A stretch of DNA of 30,370 bases from an uncultured Collinsella sp. (GTDB taxonomy: Bacteria > Actinomycetota > Coriobacteriia > Coriobacteriales > Coriobacteriaceae), in contig UQHW01000025.1 in assembly GCA_900540935.1 (NCBI GenBank), positions 1 to 30,370 of the forward strand. Reading direction: 5' to 3'. How positions within the stretch are numbered: the first letter of the stretch is position 1; the number at the start of each line of letters is the position of its first letter. Shown piece after piece: positions 15,642 through 23,584 of the stretch. The position numbers were made by a program, and so were the translations under genes. The notes below the pieces were generated by a model. It worked only from the letters and a program-made list of their open reading frames with translations. It had not been told where the DNA came from and made no database searches.

Positions 15642-15917
15642 ATGCATATCATCACCGTATGCGGAAACGGCATCGGGTCCAGCCTGATGCTCGCTGGCAA
15701 AGTCGAGGAGCTTTGCGAGGAGGAGGGCATCAAGGCCGACGTTGAGTCTATGGACCTGAACGGTGCTTCTTCCGCAAATCCGGATCTGTTCATCACCGTT
15801 AAGGAACTCGCCCCCGAGCTCCACGGCAACGTTGTGATCGTTCGCAGCTATGTGAACAAGAAGAAGATCCGCGAAGACGCCCTCGAGGCAATCAAAGCGG
15901 CCGCCGCTAACGCCTAA
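15642..15917 (+). CDS. PTS EIIB component, ascorbate (UlaB) type
   Basis: 91 residues, the usual size of a free-standing EIIB. The phosphocysteine is C7 in VCGNGIGSSLML, the P-loop-like signature of the lactose/ascorbate EIIB group. VKELAPEL and a helical C-terminus complete the fold. It passes phosphate from EIIA to the sugar bound by EIIC. AGGAGAGGA lies just before the ATG. It is the third gene of the operon, with 71 bp to the EIIC start. Confidence 0.92.
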   Translation: MHIITVCGNGIGSSLMLAGKVEELCEEEGIKADVESMDLNGASSANPDLFITVKELAPELHGNVVIVRSYVNKKKIREDALEAIKAAAANA

Positions 15918-15988
15918 AGCGGCACAAAAAAGGGCGGTTCCCTGTGGAAGAGGGAAACGCGCCCACGTTAGAGAGAAAGGAAGCGCAG

Positions 15989-17380
15989 ATGCAAGCCATC
16001 CTTCCCATACTTGAGTTTATCCAATCGATTCTGACCAAGCCAGCGTGGATTATGGGTCTATTTGCCTTTGTGGGCCTTGTCGCGCTTAAGCGTCCTGCCC
16101 ACAAGGTGATGACGGGCACCCTGAAGCCCATTCTTGGTTACATCATGCTGTCTGCCGGCGCCGCTGTTGTTCAGGAGAACCTTGCTCCGCTGGGCACCTT
16201 CATCGAGACCGGTTTCCACATCACCGGCGTCGTGCCCAACAACGAGGTCGTCGTTTCGATGGCTCAGAGCGTCCTCGGCGTTCAGACCATGATGATCCTG
16301 ATTCTCGGCTATGTCGTGAACATTATCATTGCCCGCTTTACCAAGTTTAAGTACATCTTCCTGACGGGCCACCACAGCATGTTTATGGCCTGCCTGCTGT
16401 CTGCCGTTCTGCAGGCATCTGGCTTCCAGGATGTCCAGCTTGTCATCGTGGGCGGTATGTTCCTGGGCCTCGTGAGCGCTATGCTTCCCGCCGTTGGTCA
16501 GCGTTTCACCGAGAAGGTTACCGATGGCGATGAAATCGCCATGGGCCACTTCGGTTCACTCGCCTATTACATCTCCGCTGCAGTCGGTACGCTTTTTGCT
16601 AAGGACGCCGAGGAGAACAGCACCGAGAAGATCGAGGTTCCCGAGAAGTTCGCCTTCCTGCGCGACACTACCATCTCCACGGCTCTTACCATGGCCTTCT
16701 TCTACCTGGCTACCGCTTTCGCCGCTTACATCGCAGATCCTGCGGTCGTTACCAAGACCGCTGGCGGCGACAACGTGATTGTCTATGCCCTGACCTGCGC
16801 TCTGTCTTTCGCCGTTGGTGTCACCATCGTCTATAACGGCGTTCGTATGATCCTTGCCGACCTGGTCCCGGCTTTCCAGGGCATCTCCAACAAGCTGATC
16901 CCCGGTGCCATCCCCGCCGTCGACTGCGCCGTATTCTTCCCCTATGCTCCCACCGCCGTCATCCTCGGCTTTGTCGCTTCCTTTATCGGTGGCGTGGTCG
17001 GTATGTTCATCGTGGGCGCTACCCTGGGCATCTTCATCATCCCGGGCATGGTTCCCCACTTCTTCTGCGGTGCTACCGCAGGCATCTACGGCAATGCTAC
17101 CGGCGGTCGCAAGGGCGCAGCTCTTGGCGCTTTCGTCAACGGCCTGCTCATCACCTTCGCCCCGGCCCTGCTCCTTCCCGTTCTTGACGTCTTTGGCTTC
17201 AAGAACACTACGTTCGGCGACTTCGATTTCTCCGTCATTGGTATTACGCTTGGCCGCGCTGCCGAGGCCTTCGGTACCACCGGTGTCTACGCGATTCTCG
17301 CTGTCCTTCTGATCGTCGCCTTCGTCCCCAACTTTATCCACACCAAGGGCGCTGTGATCAATCACGTTGAGGAAGAGTAA
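15989..17380 (+). CDS. PTS EIIC permease, ascorbate (UlaA/SgaT) family
   Basis: 463-residue membrane permease with about eleven hydrophobic segments. The family pattern is clear from the N-terminus (ILTKPAWIMGLFAFVGLVAL), through KYIFLTGHHSMFMACL, to FFCGATAGIYGNATGGRKGA near the C-terminal third. It binds and translocates the substrate while EIIB phosphorylates it. The ATG at 15989 has GAGAAAGGAAG upstream; an in-frame GTG at 15944 has poorer support. Family members import L-ascorbate, but the usual ula catabolic genes (lactonase, decarboxylase, epimerases) are absent and a transaldolase is present. The true substrate may be another sugar or sugar acid. The operon ends at a strong terminator. 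Confidence 0.93.
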   Translation: MQAILPILEFIQSILTKPAWIMGLFAFVGLVALKRPAHKVMTGTLKPILGYIMLSAGAAVVQENLAPLGTFIETGFHITGVVPNNEVVVSMAQSVLGVQTMMILILGYVVNIIIARFTKFKYIFLTGHHSMFMACLLSAVLQASGFQDVQLVIVGGMFLGLVSAMLPAVGQRFTEKVTDGDEIAMGHFGSLAYYISAAVGTLFAKDAEENSTEKIEVPEKFAFLRDTTISTALTMAFFYLATAFAAYIADPAVVTKTAGGDNVIVYALTCALSFAVGVTIVYNGVRMILADLVPAFQGISNKLIPGAIPAVDCAVFFPYAPTAVILGFVASFIGGVVGMFIVGATLGIFIIPGMVPHFFCGATAGIYGNATGGRKGAALGAFVNGLLITFAPALLLPVLDVFGFKNTTFGDFDFSVIGITLGRAAEAFGTTGVYAILAVLLIVAFVPNFIHTKGAVINHVEEE

Positions 17381-17437
17381 TCCAGGCATACGTTAAGCCC
17401 TAATCGGGCGGAGCTCCGATAACCGGCTCCTACACGG

Positions 17438-17475
17438 AAGCGGTGACGTCTCAAATGAGGCGTCACCGCTTTTTG
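17438..17475 (+). terminator. Terminator of the PTS operon
   Basis: AAGCGGTGACG and CGTCACCGCTT form an 11-bp stem followed by TTTTG. It lies about 58 bp after the EIIC stop codon. The rest of the 324-bp gap to the next gene (17476-17704) is AT-richer and probably holds the promoter of the second transaldolase, but I cannot fix its boxes. Confidence 0.88.
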
Positions 17476-17704
17476 TTTTGGAGTGGTTGTGAAAACGCAC
17501 CGGTGAAGTGCTGTCTCTGCGCCGCGAACGGAATCAACCGCGATGATCAGCAAAAACGTTTTGCCGCTGGGGTGTCGATATAAAAATGGTAAAACTGCAA
17601 AACCGTTCACCGACAAGATAAAAACCCGCAGTTCACGCCTTGATAAACATAGGTAAAGTGTTTAGCAGCTCAATGCCCGTATGCAAACGAAAGGAATCAG
17701 GCAG

Positions 17705-18409
17705 ATGGCAATCAAGGTGTTCGCTGACGGTGCAAACCTCGAGGGCATGCTCGATATGTACGAGAACGGCAACGTTCAGGGCTTCACGACCAATCCGTCC
17801 CTCATGAAGAAGGGCGGCGTGACGGATTACCGCGCGTTTGCCAAGGAGGTCCTGGCACACATCACCGATGTGTCCGTGTCGTTTGAGGTCTTTGCCGACG
17901 ACGCCGAGACCATGGAGGTCGAGGCCCGCGAGATCGCTACCTGGGCCGAGAACGTCTACGTCAAGATTCCGTGCGTGACCACCAAGGGCGAGTCCACCGC
18001 CGAGCTGGTCCGCAAGCTTTCGGCCGACGGCATCAAGGTCAATGTCACCACCATCTTTACGCCCGAGCAGGTCGACGAGATGGTCGAGACCGTTGACGCC
18101 GGGACGCCGTCCATCATCTCGCTTTTTGCCGGTCGTATCGCCGATACCGGCGTCGATCCCATTCCGTTTATGACGGAGTCGGTCGAGAAAGCCGCCGCCA
18201 AGCCCAACTGCGAGGTCCTGTGGGCTTCTACGCGCGAGCTCATTAACATCTACCAGGCAGAGGCCTGCGGCTGCCAGATCATCACGGTGCCCAACAGCAT
18301 CCTGACCAAGCGCAAGAACATCGGCCGCGATCCGTACGAGGTCTCGCTCGACACCGTGCGCGGCTTTGCTAAGGATATCGCCTCGCTCGGCTTCCACATC
18401 CTGCCGTAA
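17705..18409 (+). CDS. Short transaldolase, second copy
   Basis: 234 residues, about 80% identical by eye to the transaldolase at 14400-15110 (roughly 47 substitutions over 234 aligned residues). K87 (NVYVKIP), E61 and the phenylalanine of SLFAGRI are kept, so the same transaldolase chemistry is expected. It lacks the two final glutamates of the first copy. The ATG at 17705 has AAAGGA nine bases upstream. Unlike the first copy it stands alone, with its own upstream gap and a palindrome-rich downstream gap, so it may be the housekeeping pentose-phosphate enzyme while the first copy is sugar-inducible. Codon use is more GC-rich than in the first copy (compare GCCGAGCTGGTC with GCCGCGCTGGTC contexts only loosely), and I draw no transfer conclusion from that. 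Confidence 0.9.
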   Translation: MAIKVFADGANLEGMLDMYENGNVQGFTTNPSLMKKGGVTDYRAFAKEVLAHITDVSVSFEVFADDAETMEVEAREIATWAENVYVKIPCVTTKGESTAELVRKLSADGIKVNVTTIFTPEQVDEMVETVDAGTPSIISLFAGRIADTGVDPIPFMTESVEKAAAKPNCEVLWASTRELINIYQAEACGCQIITVPNSILTKRKNIGRDPYEVSLDTVRGFAKDIASLGFHILP

Positions 18410-18440
18410 GGCGAACACTGACTGCGCCGTGGGCTGTTCG

Positions 18441-18510
18441 CCCCGGCCTTTCCTTTCCCTATCGCTCACACGCTTCGCGAGGGTCGCGCTAGGCAAAGGA
18501 AAGGCCGGGG
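18441..18510. repeat. 70-bp hairpin element behind the second transaldolase
   Basis: CCCCGGCCTTTCCTTT (18441-18456) pairs perfectly with 18495-18510. The inner sequence can continue the stem (CCTATCGC with GCGCTAGG, imperfect). The element lies between the true 3' end of the transaldolase gene and a fossil copy of that end at 18536-18565. It may be an inserted palindromic element or a long terminator; no T run follows. Confidence 0.7.
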
Positions 18511-18535
18511 CTGCTGACACGAGCTTGCCAGTAGG

Positions 18536-18565
18536 TTGGCGCTTGGGTTCCATATCCTGCCGTAA
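18536..18565 (+). pseudogene. Fossil 3' end of a transaldolase gene
   Basis: Read in frame these 30 bases give LALGFHILP and a stop, matching the C-terminus of the intact neighbour (ASLGFHILP, stop at 18407-18409). Codons differ by silent changes (TTC CAT ATC versus TTC CAC ATC; CTT GGG versus CTC GGC). The match reaches CCGTAAG past the stop, and TGCGCCGTG recurs a little further on in both copies (18422-18430 and 18582-18590). No start or upstream coding region is present. It is best read as a remnant of duplication or recombination between transaldolase copies. Confidence 0.65.
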
Positions 18566-18588
18566 GTAAAGGTACCCCTGCCTGCGCC

Positions 18589-18756
18589 GTGCAAAATCGA
18601 GAGTATTCAGCAGGGTAAAGGCTTTTACCAGTTGGTTGAAGCACGGAACACCCCCGTTTTGGCTCTGATGACGCCAAAACGGGGGCTGTTTTGACTTTAT
18701 TGCCTCTGAGGGGCGTCCGGAACGGCGGAATTTGCAGAATACTCGCGATTTTGCAC
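18589..18756. repeat. Inverted repeat pair enclosing a terminator
   Basis: GTGCAAAATCGAGAGTATTC (18589-18608) and 18737-18756 are reverse complements with one mismatch over 20 bp and enclose 128 bp. Inside is the hairpin CCCCCGTTTTGGC (18651-18663) with 18673-18685, followed by TGTTTTGACTTTA, which can terminate plus-strand transcripts and, on the other strand, those of tex. The outer arm ends 32 bp behind the tex stop codon. Confidence 0.7.
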
Positions 18757-18788
18757 ATCACTACCGGGGGGACCCTTGCTTTAGGCGT

Positions 18789-20936
18789 TTACTTGCCCTG
18801 CACCATGGTGAGGGAGATCTTTTTGCGGTCGCGGTCGACCTTCTCCACCCACACCTTGACCGTATCGCCGACGCGCACGACGTCGCTCGGGTGCTTGACG
18901 AAGCGGTTAGCCAGCTTGGAGATGTGCACGAGACCGTCCTGGTGCACGCCTACGTCGACGAAGGCGCCAAAGTCGACGACGTTGCGCACCGTGCCCTTGA
19001 GCTCCATGCCGGGCTCCAGGTCGTCGATGGAAAGCGCCGAGCGGCTAAAGACCACCTCGGGTGCGTCATCGCGCGGGTCGCGGCCGGGCTTCTTGAGCTC
19101 GTTGACGATGTCGATGAGCGTCAGGGTGCCACAGTCCAGGTCGCTTGCCAGCGCCGAGATGCTTCCCAGGCGGCGCTCGATATCGGGCACGCCGCCGCGG
19201 CTGAGCTCGCTGGCCGCCACGCCGGCGCGCTCCAGGACGGACGTCGCCACCTCGTAGCTTTCGGGGTGGACGCTCGTCGCGTCGAGCGGGTTTTTACCGC
19301 CGCTGATGCGCAGGAAGCCCGCGGCGTTGAGATATGCCTTGGGTCCCAGCTTGGGGACCTTCTTGAGCTGGCGGCGATCGGTAAAGGCGCCGTTTTCCTC
19401 GCGGTAGGCAACGATGTTCTTGGCCACGCTCGGCGTGATGCCCGACACGTAGCCCAGTAGGCTCGCGCTCGCGGTGTTGACGTCGACGCCCACGCGGTTG
19501 ACGACGTCCTCCACCACGTGGCCCAGCGTGCGCGAAAGCTCGGCCTGGTCAAGGTCGTGCTGGTACTGGCCCACGCCGATGGACTGGGGCGGAATCTTGA
19601 CGAGCTCGGCCAGCGGGTCCTGCAAGCGGCGGCCCAGGCTCATGGCGCCGCGCACGGTGACGTCCAGGTCGGGATACTCTTGGCTCGCGAGCTCGGAGGC
19701 GGAGTACACCGACGCGCCGGCCTCGTTCACGATGGTGTAGCGCAAGCCGGGCGCCTGCTCGGCAATGAACTCCGAGACGACTTCCTCGGTCTCGCGGCTG
19801 GCGGTGCCGTTGCCGATAACGATGGTGTTGACGCCGTCCTTTTTGACGAGGCGGGCGAGCTCGCGCTTGGTGCCGGCGACGTCGTGGCGCGGCTTGGTGG
19901 GGTAGACCACGCCGTGGTCAAGCAGCTTGCCGGTCTCGTCCATGACGGCGACCTTGCAGCCGGTGCGGTAGCCCGGGTCGAGCGCGAGCACGCGGGCGCC
20001 GCGGACGGGGCGGGCCGAGAGCAGGCCCTCAAGGTTCTTGGCAAAGACGTTGATGGCCTCGGTCTGAGCACGGACGGTGAGCTTGGCGCGGGCCTCGCGC
20101 TCCAGCGAGGGGGCCATCAGGCGCTTGTAGCCGTCGGCGATGGCGGCGTCAAAGACGGGCGCGAAGACGCCCTGGCGGCGGGGCCAGCGGCTGCCGAGAC
20201 GCGCCGTGGCGGCAGCGCCGTCGACGTTTACGCGCACGCGGAGCTTGCCCTCGCGCTCGCCGCGGTCGATGGCCAGCACGCGGTGGTTGGGGATGCGGCG
20301 CAGCGGCTCGTCAAAGTTGTAGTAGGGCTCGTAGGGAGTCTTCTCGGCGGGGTCGGTCGCCTCGACAACGATGTCGGCGGTGTTTTGCGTAAAGGCGCGC
20401 AGGTCGGCGACGTTCTCGGGGTCCTCGGCCACTGTCTCGGCCACGATGTCGGCGGCACCGGCGAGCGCCTTCTCGGCGGTGTCGAAGCCGGCGTCCTCGT
20501 TGATATAGGCCGCGGCGGCGTCGAGCGCGCTGCCCTTGGCCGAGGCCTGCATGATGATCATATTGGCGAGCGGCTCCAGGCCGGCCTCGCGAGCCTTCTG
20601 CGCGCGGGTCATGCGCTTCTTGCGGTAGGTCTTGTAGAGGTCCTCGACGCGCTGGAGCTGCGTGGCCTCGCGAATCTGCTGCTCGAGCTCGGGCGTGAGC
20701 TTGCCCTGGGCGTCGATGAGCAGGATGACGTCCTCTTTGCGCTGCTCAAGATTGCGCAGGTAGGACAGGCGCTCGTCGAGCGCGCGCAGGGCGACGTCGT
20801 CCATGCCGCCCGTGGCTTCCTTGCGGTAGCGCGAGATAAAGGGGATGGTGTTGCCCTCGTCGATGAGCTTGACGGCCGCTTCGACATTGGCGGCCTTAAG
20901 GTTGAGCTCGCGGGCGAGCTGGGCGATAAGATCCAT
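18789..20936 (-). CDS. tex: Tex-family S1 RNA-binding protein
   Basis: 715 residues, the usual Tex length (about 720-780). The N-terminal helical Tex domain starts MDLIAQLARELNLKAANVEA and includes TIPFISRYRKEATGGMDD. The YqgF/RNase-H-like domain has RVLALDPGYRTGCKVAVMD. A helix-hairpin-helix follows (SLLGYVSGITPSVAKNIVAY), then the C-terminal S1 domain (MELKGTVRNVVDFGAFVDVG to KKISLTMVQGK). Tex is a cytosolic nucleic-acid-binding protein linked to transcription and RNA quality control. The start at 20936 has AAGGAG four bases upstream; earlier in-frame codons lack support. It is a single gene, converging with the second transaldolase. Confidence 0.95.
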   Translation of the reverse strand: MDLIAQLARELNLKAANVEAAVKLIDEGNTIPFISRYRKEATGGMDDVALRALDERLSYLRNLEQRKEDVILLIDAQGKLTPELEQQIREATQLQRVEDLYKTYRKKRMTRAQKAREAGLEPLANMIIMQASAKGSALDAAAAYINEDAGFDTAEKALAGAADIVAETVAEDPENVADLRAFTQNTADIVVEATDPAEKTPYEPYYNFDEPLRRIPNHRVLAIDRGEREGKLRVRVNVDGAAATARLGSRWPRRQGVFAPVFDAAIADGYKRLMAPSLEREARAKLTVRAQTEAINVFAKNLEGLLSARPVRGARVLALDPGYRTGCKVAVMDETGKLLDHGVVYPTKPRHDVAGTKRELARLVKKDGVNTIVIGNGTASRETEEVVSEFIAEQAPGLRYTIVNEAGASVYSASELASQEYPDLDVTVRGAMSLGRRLQDPLAELVKIPPQSIGVGQYQHDLDQAELSRTLGHVVEDVVNRVGVDVNTASASLLGYVSGITPSVAKNIVAYREENGAFTDRRQLKKVPKLGPKAYLNAAGFLRISGGKNPLDATSVHPESYEVATSVLERAGVAASELSRGGVPDIERRLGSISALASDLDCGTLTLIDIVNELKKPGRDPRDDAPEVVFSRSALSIDDLEPGMELKGTVRNVVDFGAFVDVGVHQDGLVHISKLANRFVKHPSDVVRVGDTVKVWVEKVDRDRKKISLTMVQGK

Positions 20937-21049
20937 GGAACTCCTTGCGTTTAAGGTGCGTTTGCAGCACAGGGCTACCAAGGATACCACCCGCCGCTTC
21001 ACCAAAGCAGTCAATTTGGGACGGGCAAATCATCCCCAAGGCGCCAAAA

Positions 21050-21081
21050 TGCCCCGCGGGCAGGAGGCTGCTCGCGGGGCA
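21050..21081 (-). terminator. Terminator of the Gfo/MFS/SDR cassette
   Basis: TGCCCCGCG (21050-21058) pairs with CGCGGGGCA (21073-21081). On the minus strand the stem is followed by TTTTGG. It lies about 70 bp behind the Gfo/Idh/MocA stop codon. Confidence 0.75.
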
Positions 21082-21153
21082 AAGAAGAGGGGCTTATTGG
21101 TGGCGGACCGAGGGGTTCGGCATGGGGTATCTGCCGCGGCCGCTCTTAAGGCA

Positions 21154-22194
21154 TTACAGCTCGACGAGCTGGCCGGTCTCGGCGGCCTCCTTGATGGCGT
21201 TGAGAAGCGTGAGCGTCTTAACGTTGTCGGCGGGAGTCACGACGGGCTCGACCTCGCGGCGAACGACCTTCACAAAGTGCTTGAGCTGCATCTTGTGCGG
21301 CAGCGCCGGGTCCACGGCCGGGATCTCCATCTGCAGCGGCTTGTGCCAGTTGGAGGCGCCGTCGTAGGAGAACCGGTGCAGGCGGGGCAGCGAAAGGGCG
21401 CCCTTAGTGCCGCCGATAAAGTAGGCGTCGGCGTCGAAGGGGCGGTACTGCGGATCCTCGCGAGCGGTGGCCTCCCAGTTCCAGGGGCTGGCGGTGGCGT
21501 CAGAGATGGTCATGCTTGCGAGTGCGCCATCGGCAAAACGGACGTTGACCACGGCGGAGTCCTCGGTCTCAAAACCGCGGGCGGCGCTGGACTGCATGCC
21601 CTGGACGGCAACGGGCTCGCCCAGCAGGTAGCGGAGCAGGTCGACGTCGTGCACCAGGTTGACCAGGATCGGGCCGGCACCCTTCTTGCGGCGCCACTCG
21701 ACATCGAAGTACTCGTCATTCTTATAGATCATGTAGTGGAAGCTCGACACGGTGAGCTTGCCCAGCTCGCCGGACTCGATGATCTCCTTGGCCTTGTTGA
21801 CGAAGGGATTGTGGCGACGGTGCTGACCCACGAGTACGGGCACGCCGGCGGTCTCGGCCTCGGCGGCAAAGGCCTGGGCATCCTCGAGGTCGTTGGAGAT
21901 CGGCTTTTCGACCAGCGGCACGATGTTGCGCTTCACAGCCTCGCGGGCAACGCCCAGGTGTAGGTCGTTGGGCGTGGCGATGATGACGGCCTCGGGCTTG
22001 ACCTCGTCCATCATCTGGGCGGGATCGGTATAAAACGGCACGCCGGCGGCCTCGGCCGTGGCGCGGGCGCCCTCAAAGGCGTCGGCGATGGCGACGAGCT
22101 CGGCCTCGGGCTCCTCGGTGACAAAGCGGATGTGGTTGCGGCCCATGGCGCCGGCGCCGATAACGGCAATGCGGACGGGGTTGAGCTCAGACAT
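21154..22194 (-). CDS. Gfo/Idh/MocA-family oxidoreductase
   Basis: 346 residues. The N-terminal Rossmann fold has IAVIGAGAMGRNH (9-21) and the family EKP motif with K97 (PLVEKPIS). The C-terminal alpha/beta domain includes GAGPILVNLVHDVDLLRYLLG, with H182 at the position of the catalytic histidine; the aspartate usual in LLDxGxH is replaced, as in the ILINLIHDIDLL subgroup. Expected role: NAD(P)-dependent oxidation or reduction of a sugar, inositol or related polyol in the cytosol. TAAGGAG lies seven bases before the ATG. It is the last gene of a minus-strand cassette with an MFS transporter (67 bp upstream) and an SDR, divergent from a LysR regulator. The substrate is not determinable. Confidence 0.9.
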   Translation of the reverse strand: MSELNPVRIAVIGAGAMGRNHIRFVTEEPEAELVAIADAFEGARATAEAAGVPFYTDPAQMMDEVKPEAVIIATPNDLHLGVAREAVKRNIVPLVEKPISNDLEDAQAFAAEAETAGVPVLVGQHRRHNPFVNKAKEIIESGELGKLTVSSFHYMIYKNDEYFDVEWRRKKGAGPILVNLVHDVDLLRYLLGEPVAVQGMQSSAARGFETEDSAVVNVRFADGALASMTISDATASPWNWEATAREDPQYRPFDADAYFIGGTKGALSLPRLHRFSYDGASNWHKPLQMEIPAVDPALPHKMQLKHFVKVVRREVEPVVTPADNVKTLTLLNAIKEAAETGQLVEL

Positions 22195-22261
22195 TTCGAC
22201 TCCTTAATACTGGTGGCGGTGGAATGCGGCAAGGGGGCGGTCCTTGCCGCATCAAGCAAAA

Positions 22262-23518
22262 CTAGGCGGACTTCTTCTTGCTGTCGGAGACCATCATGTA
22301 GACGGTGAGCACGACGGCGATTGCGGCGATTACGATGGCACCGTAGAAGGACTGCTGGTAGGCGGCGCTGCCGGCCTCGGCGTGATACAGCACGGCGGTG
22401 ATGGGCTGGCTGATCCAGGTGGAGGCGGCGTAACCCAAAAACATGATGCCGTAGTTGACGCCGATGTTGCTGGTGCCGAAGGCGCCACCAGTGAGCGGCG
22501 GGTAGATGACGAGCAGGGCGCCAAAGCTAAAGCCGAGCAGGGCGAGCGCCACAAAGAACATGCTCTGCGTAAAGCTCATCGACATGATGACGAGCGCGAC
22601 GATGGTGACGACAAGGCTGATGAGCAGCGACTTATAGGCGCCGAGCTTGTCGATGATCTGGCCAAAGGACAGACGACCGACCAGGTTGGCGCAGGTGTTG
22701 ACGGAGACGACCACACCGCCGAGGGCGACGGCCGCGGCACTCGTGGGGTCGGCGAAGAGCTGGACGGCGGCGATGGAGGCAACCTTGCCCACGAGCAGGG
22801 TGCCCGCGGTGGCGGCAAAGGCGAAGGTGACGATGAGGACCCAGAAGCGCGGGGTCTTGACCATCTCGCCCGGGGTGAGGTCACCGAAGGTGCCGGCATG
22901 CGCGCCGCCCTTGGGGGCCTCGAAGCCCTCGGGCAGCCAACCGGCCTCGGGGGCCTTCAGGAACAGGGCGGAGGCGGCGATCGTCACAAAGAAGATGACG
23001 CCGAGTGCCTTGAGGGCGTCAAAGATGCCCAGGCTCGGGATGAGCAGCGAAGCGAGCACCGGGGACAGCACGGCGGGGCCGGCGGTCGAAGCGGCCAGGG
23101 TGATGCCGGAGGCGAGACCCTTCTTGTCGATGAACCACTTTTGGCCGGTGGTGAGCGCCGGGTTGTAGCCCAGGCCGTTGCCGACGGCGGCGACGAGCGA
23201 GAACCACAGGTAGAACTGCCACGGCTCGGTGACGGTGCCGGACATGAACCAGCCCACGCCGTAGCACACGGCGGCGGCGATCACGACGTTGCGCGGGCCG
23301 ATCTTATCGGAGATACGGCCGGCGAAGATGCCCGTCACGGCCATGATGGTCTGAAAGACCGGGAAAGCCCAGGTAAGGGCGCTCGACCACTCGGGGTAGA
23401 CGGCGAGCAGGTTCTTGCTCACGACGGAATACAGCGCGATGGAGCTGATGAAGAACATGGTGACGCACGCGGCGGAAAGCACGACGGCGCGACCCTTGTT
23501 GGAGTTGGTGGAAGCCAT
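22262..23518 (-). CDS. MFS transporter, OFA (oxalate/formate antiporter-like) family
   Basis: 418 residues with about twelve hydrophobic segments split by a hydrophilic loop near residues 195-220. The loop after segment two has GRISDKIGPRNVV, the MFS signature. GNGLGYNPALTTGQKWF and KKGLASGITLAASTAGPAVLSP are typical of OFA-family members, which carry small organic anions. It is the only transporter of the cassette and should import the compound that the two flanking oxidoreductases act on. It starts 66 bp after the SDR gene with AAAGAG upstream. Confidence 0.9.
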   Translation of the reverse strand: MASTNSNKGRAVVLSAACVTMFFISSIALYSVVSKNLLAVYPEWSSALTWAFPVFQTIMAVTGIFAGRISDKIGPRNVVIAAAVCYGVGWFMSGTVTEPWQFYLWFSLVAAVGNGLGYNPALTTGQKWFIDKKGLASGITLAASTAGPAVLSPVLASLLIPSLGIFDALKALGVIFFVTIAASALFLKAPEAGWLPEGFEAPKGGAHAGTFGDLTPGEMVKTPRFWVLIVTFAFAATAGTLLVGKVASIAAVQLFADPTSAAAVALGGVVVSVNTCANLVGRLSFGQIIDKLGAYKSLLISLVVTIVALVIMSMSFTQSMFFVALALLGFSFGALLVIYPPLTGGAFGTSNIGVNYGIMFLGYAASTWISQPITAVLYHAEAGSAAYQQSFYGAIVIAAIAVVLTVYMMVSDSKKKSA

Positions 23519-23584
23519 TGGACTCTTTCTAATCGATACGGGGGAGGAGCGGGCGTGTCCGCGGGACCTCCCTGTCAGGTTGGT

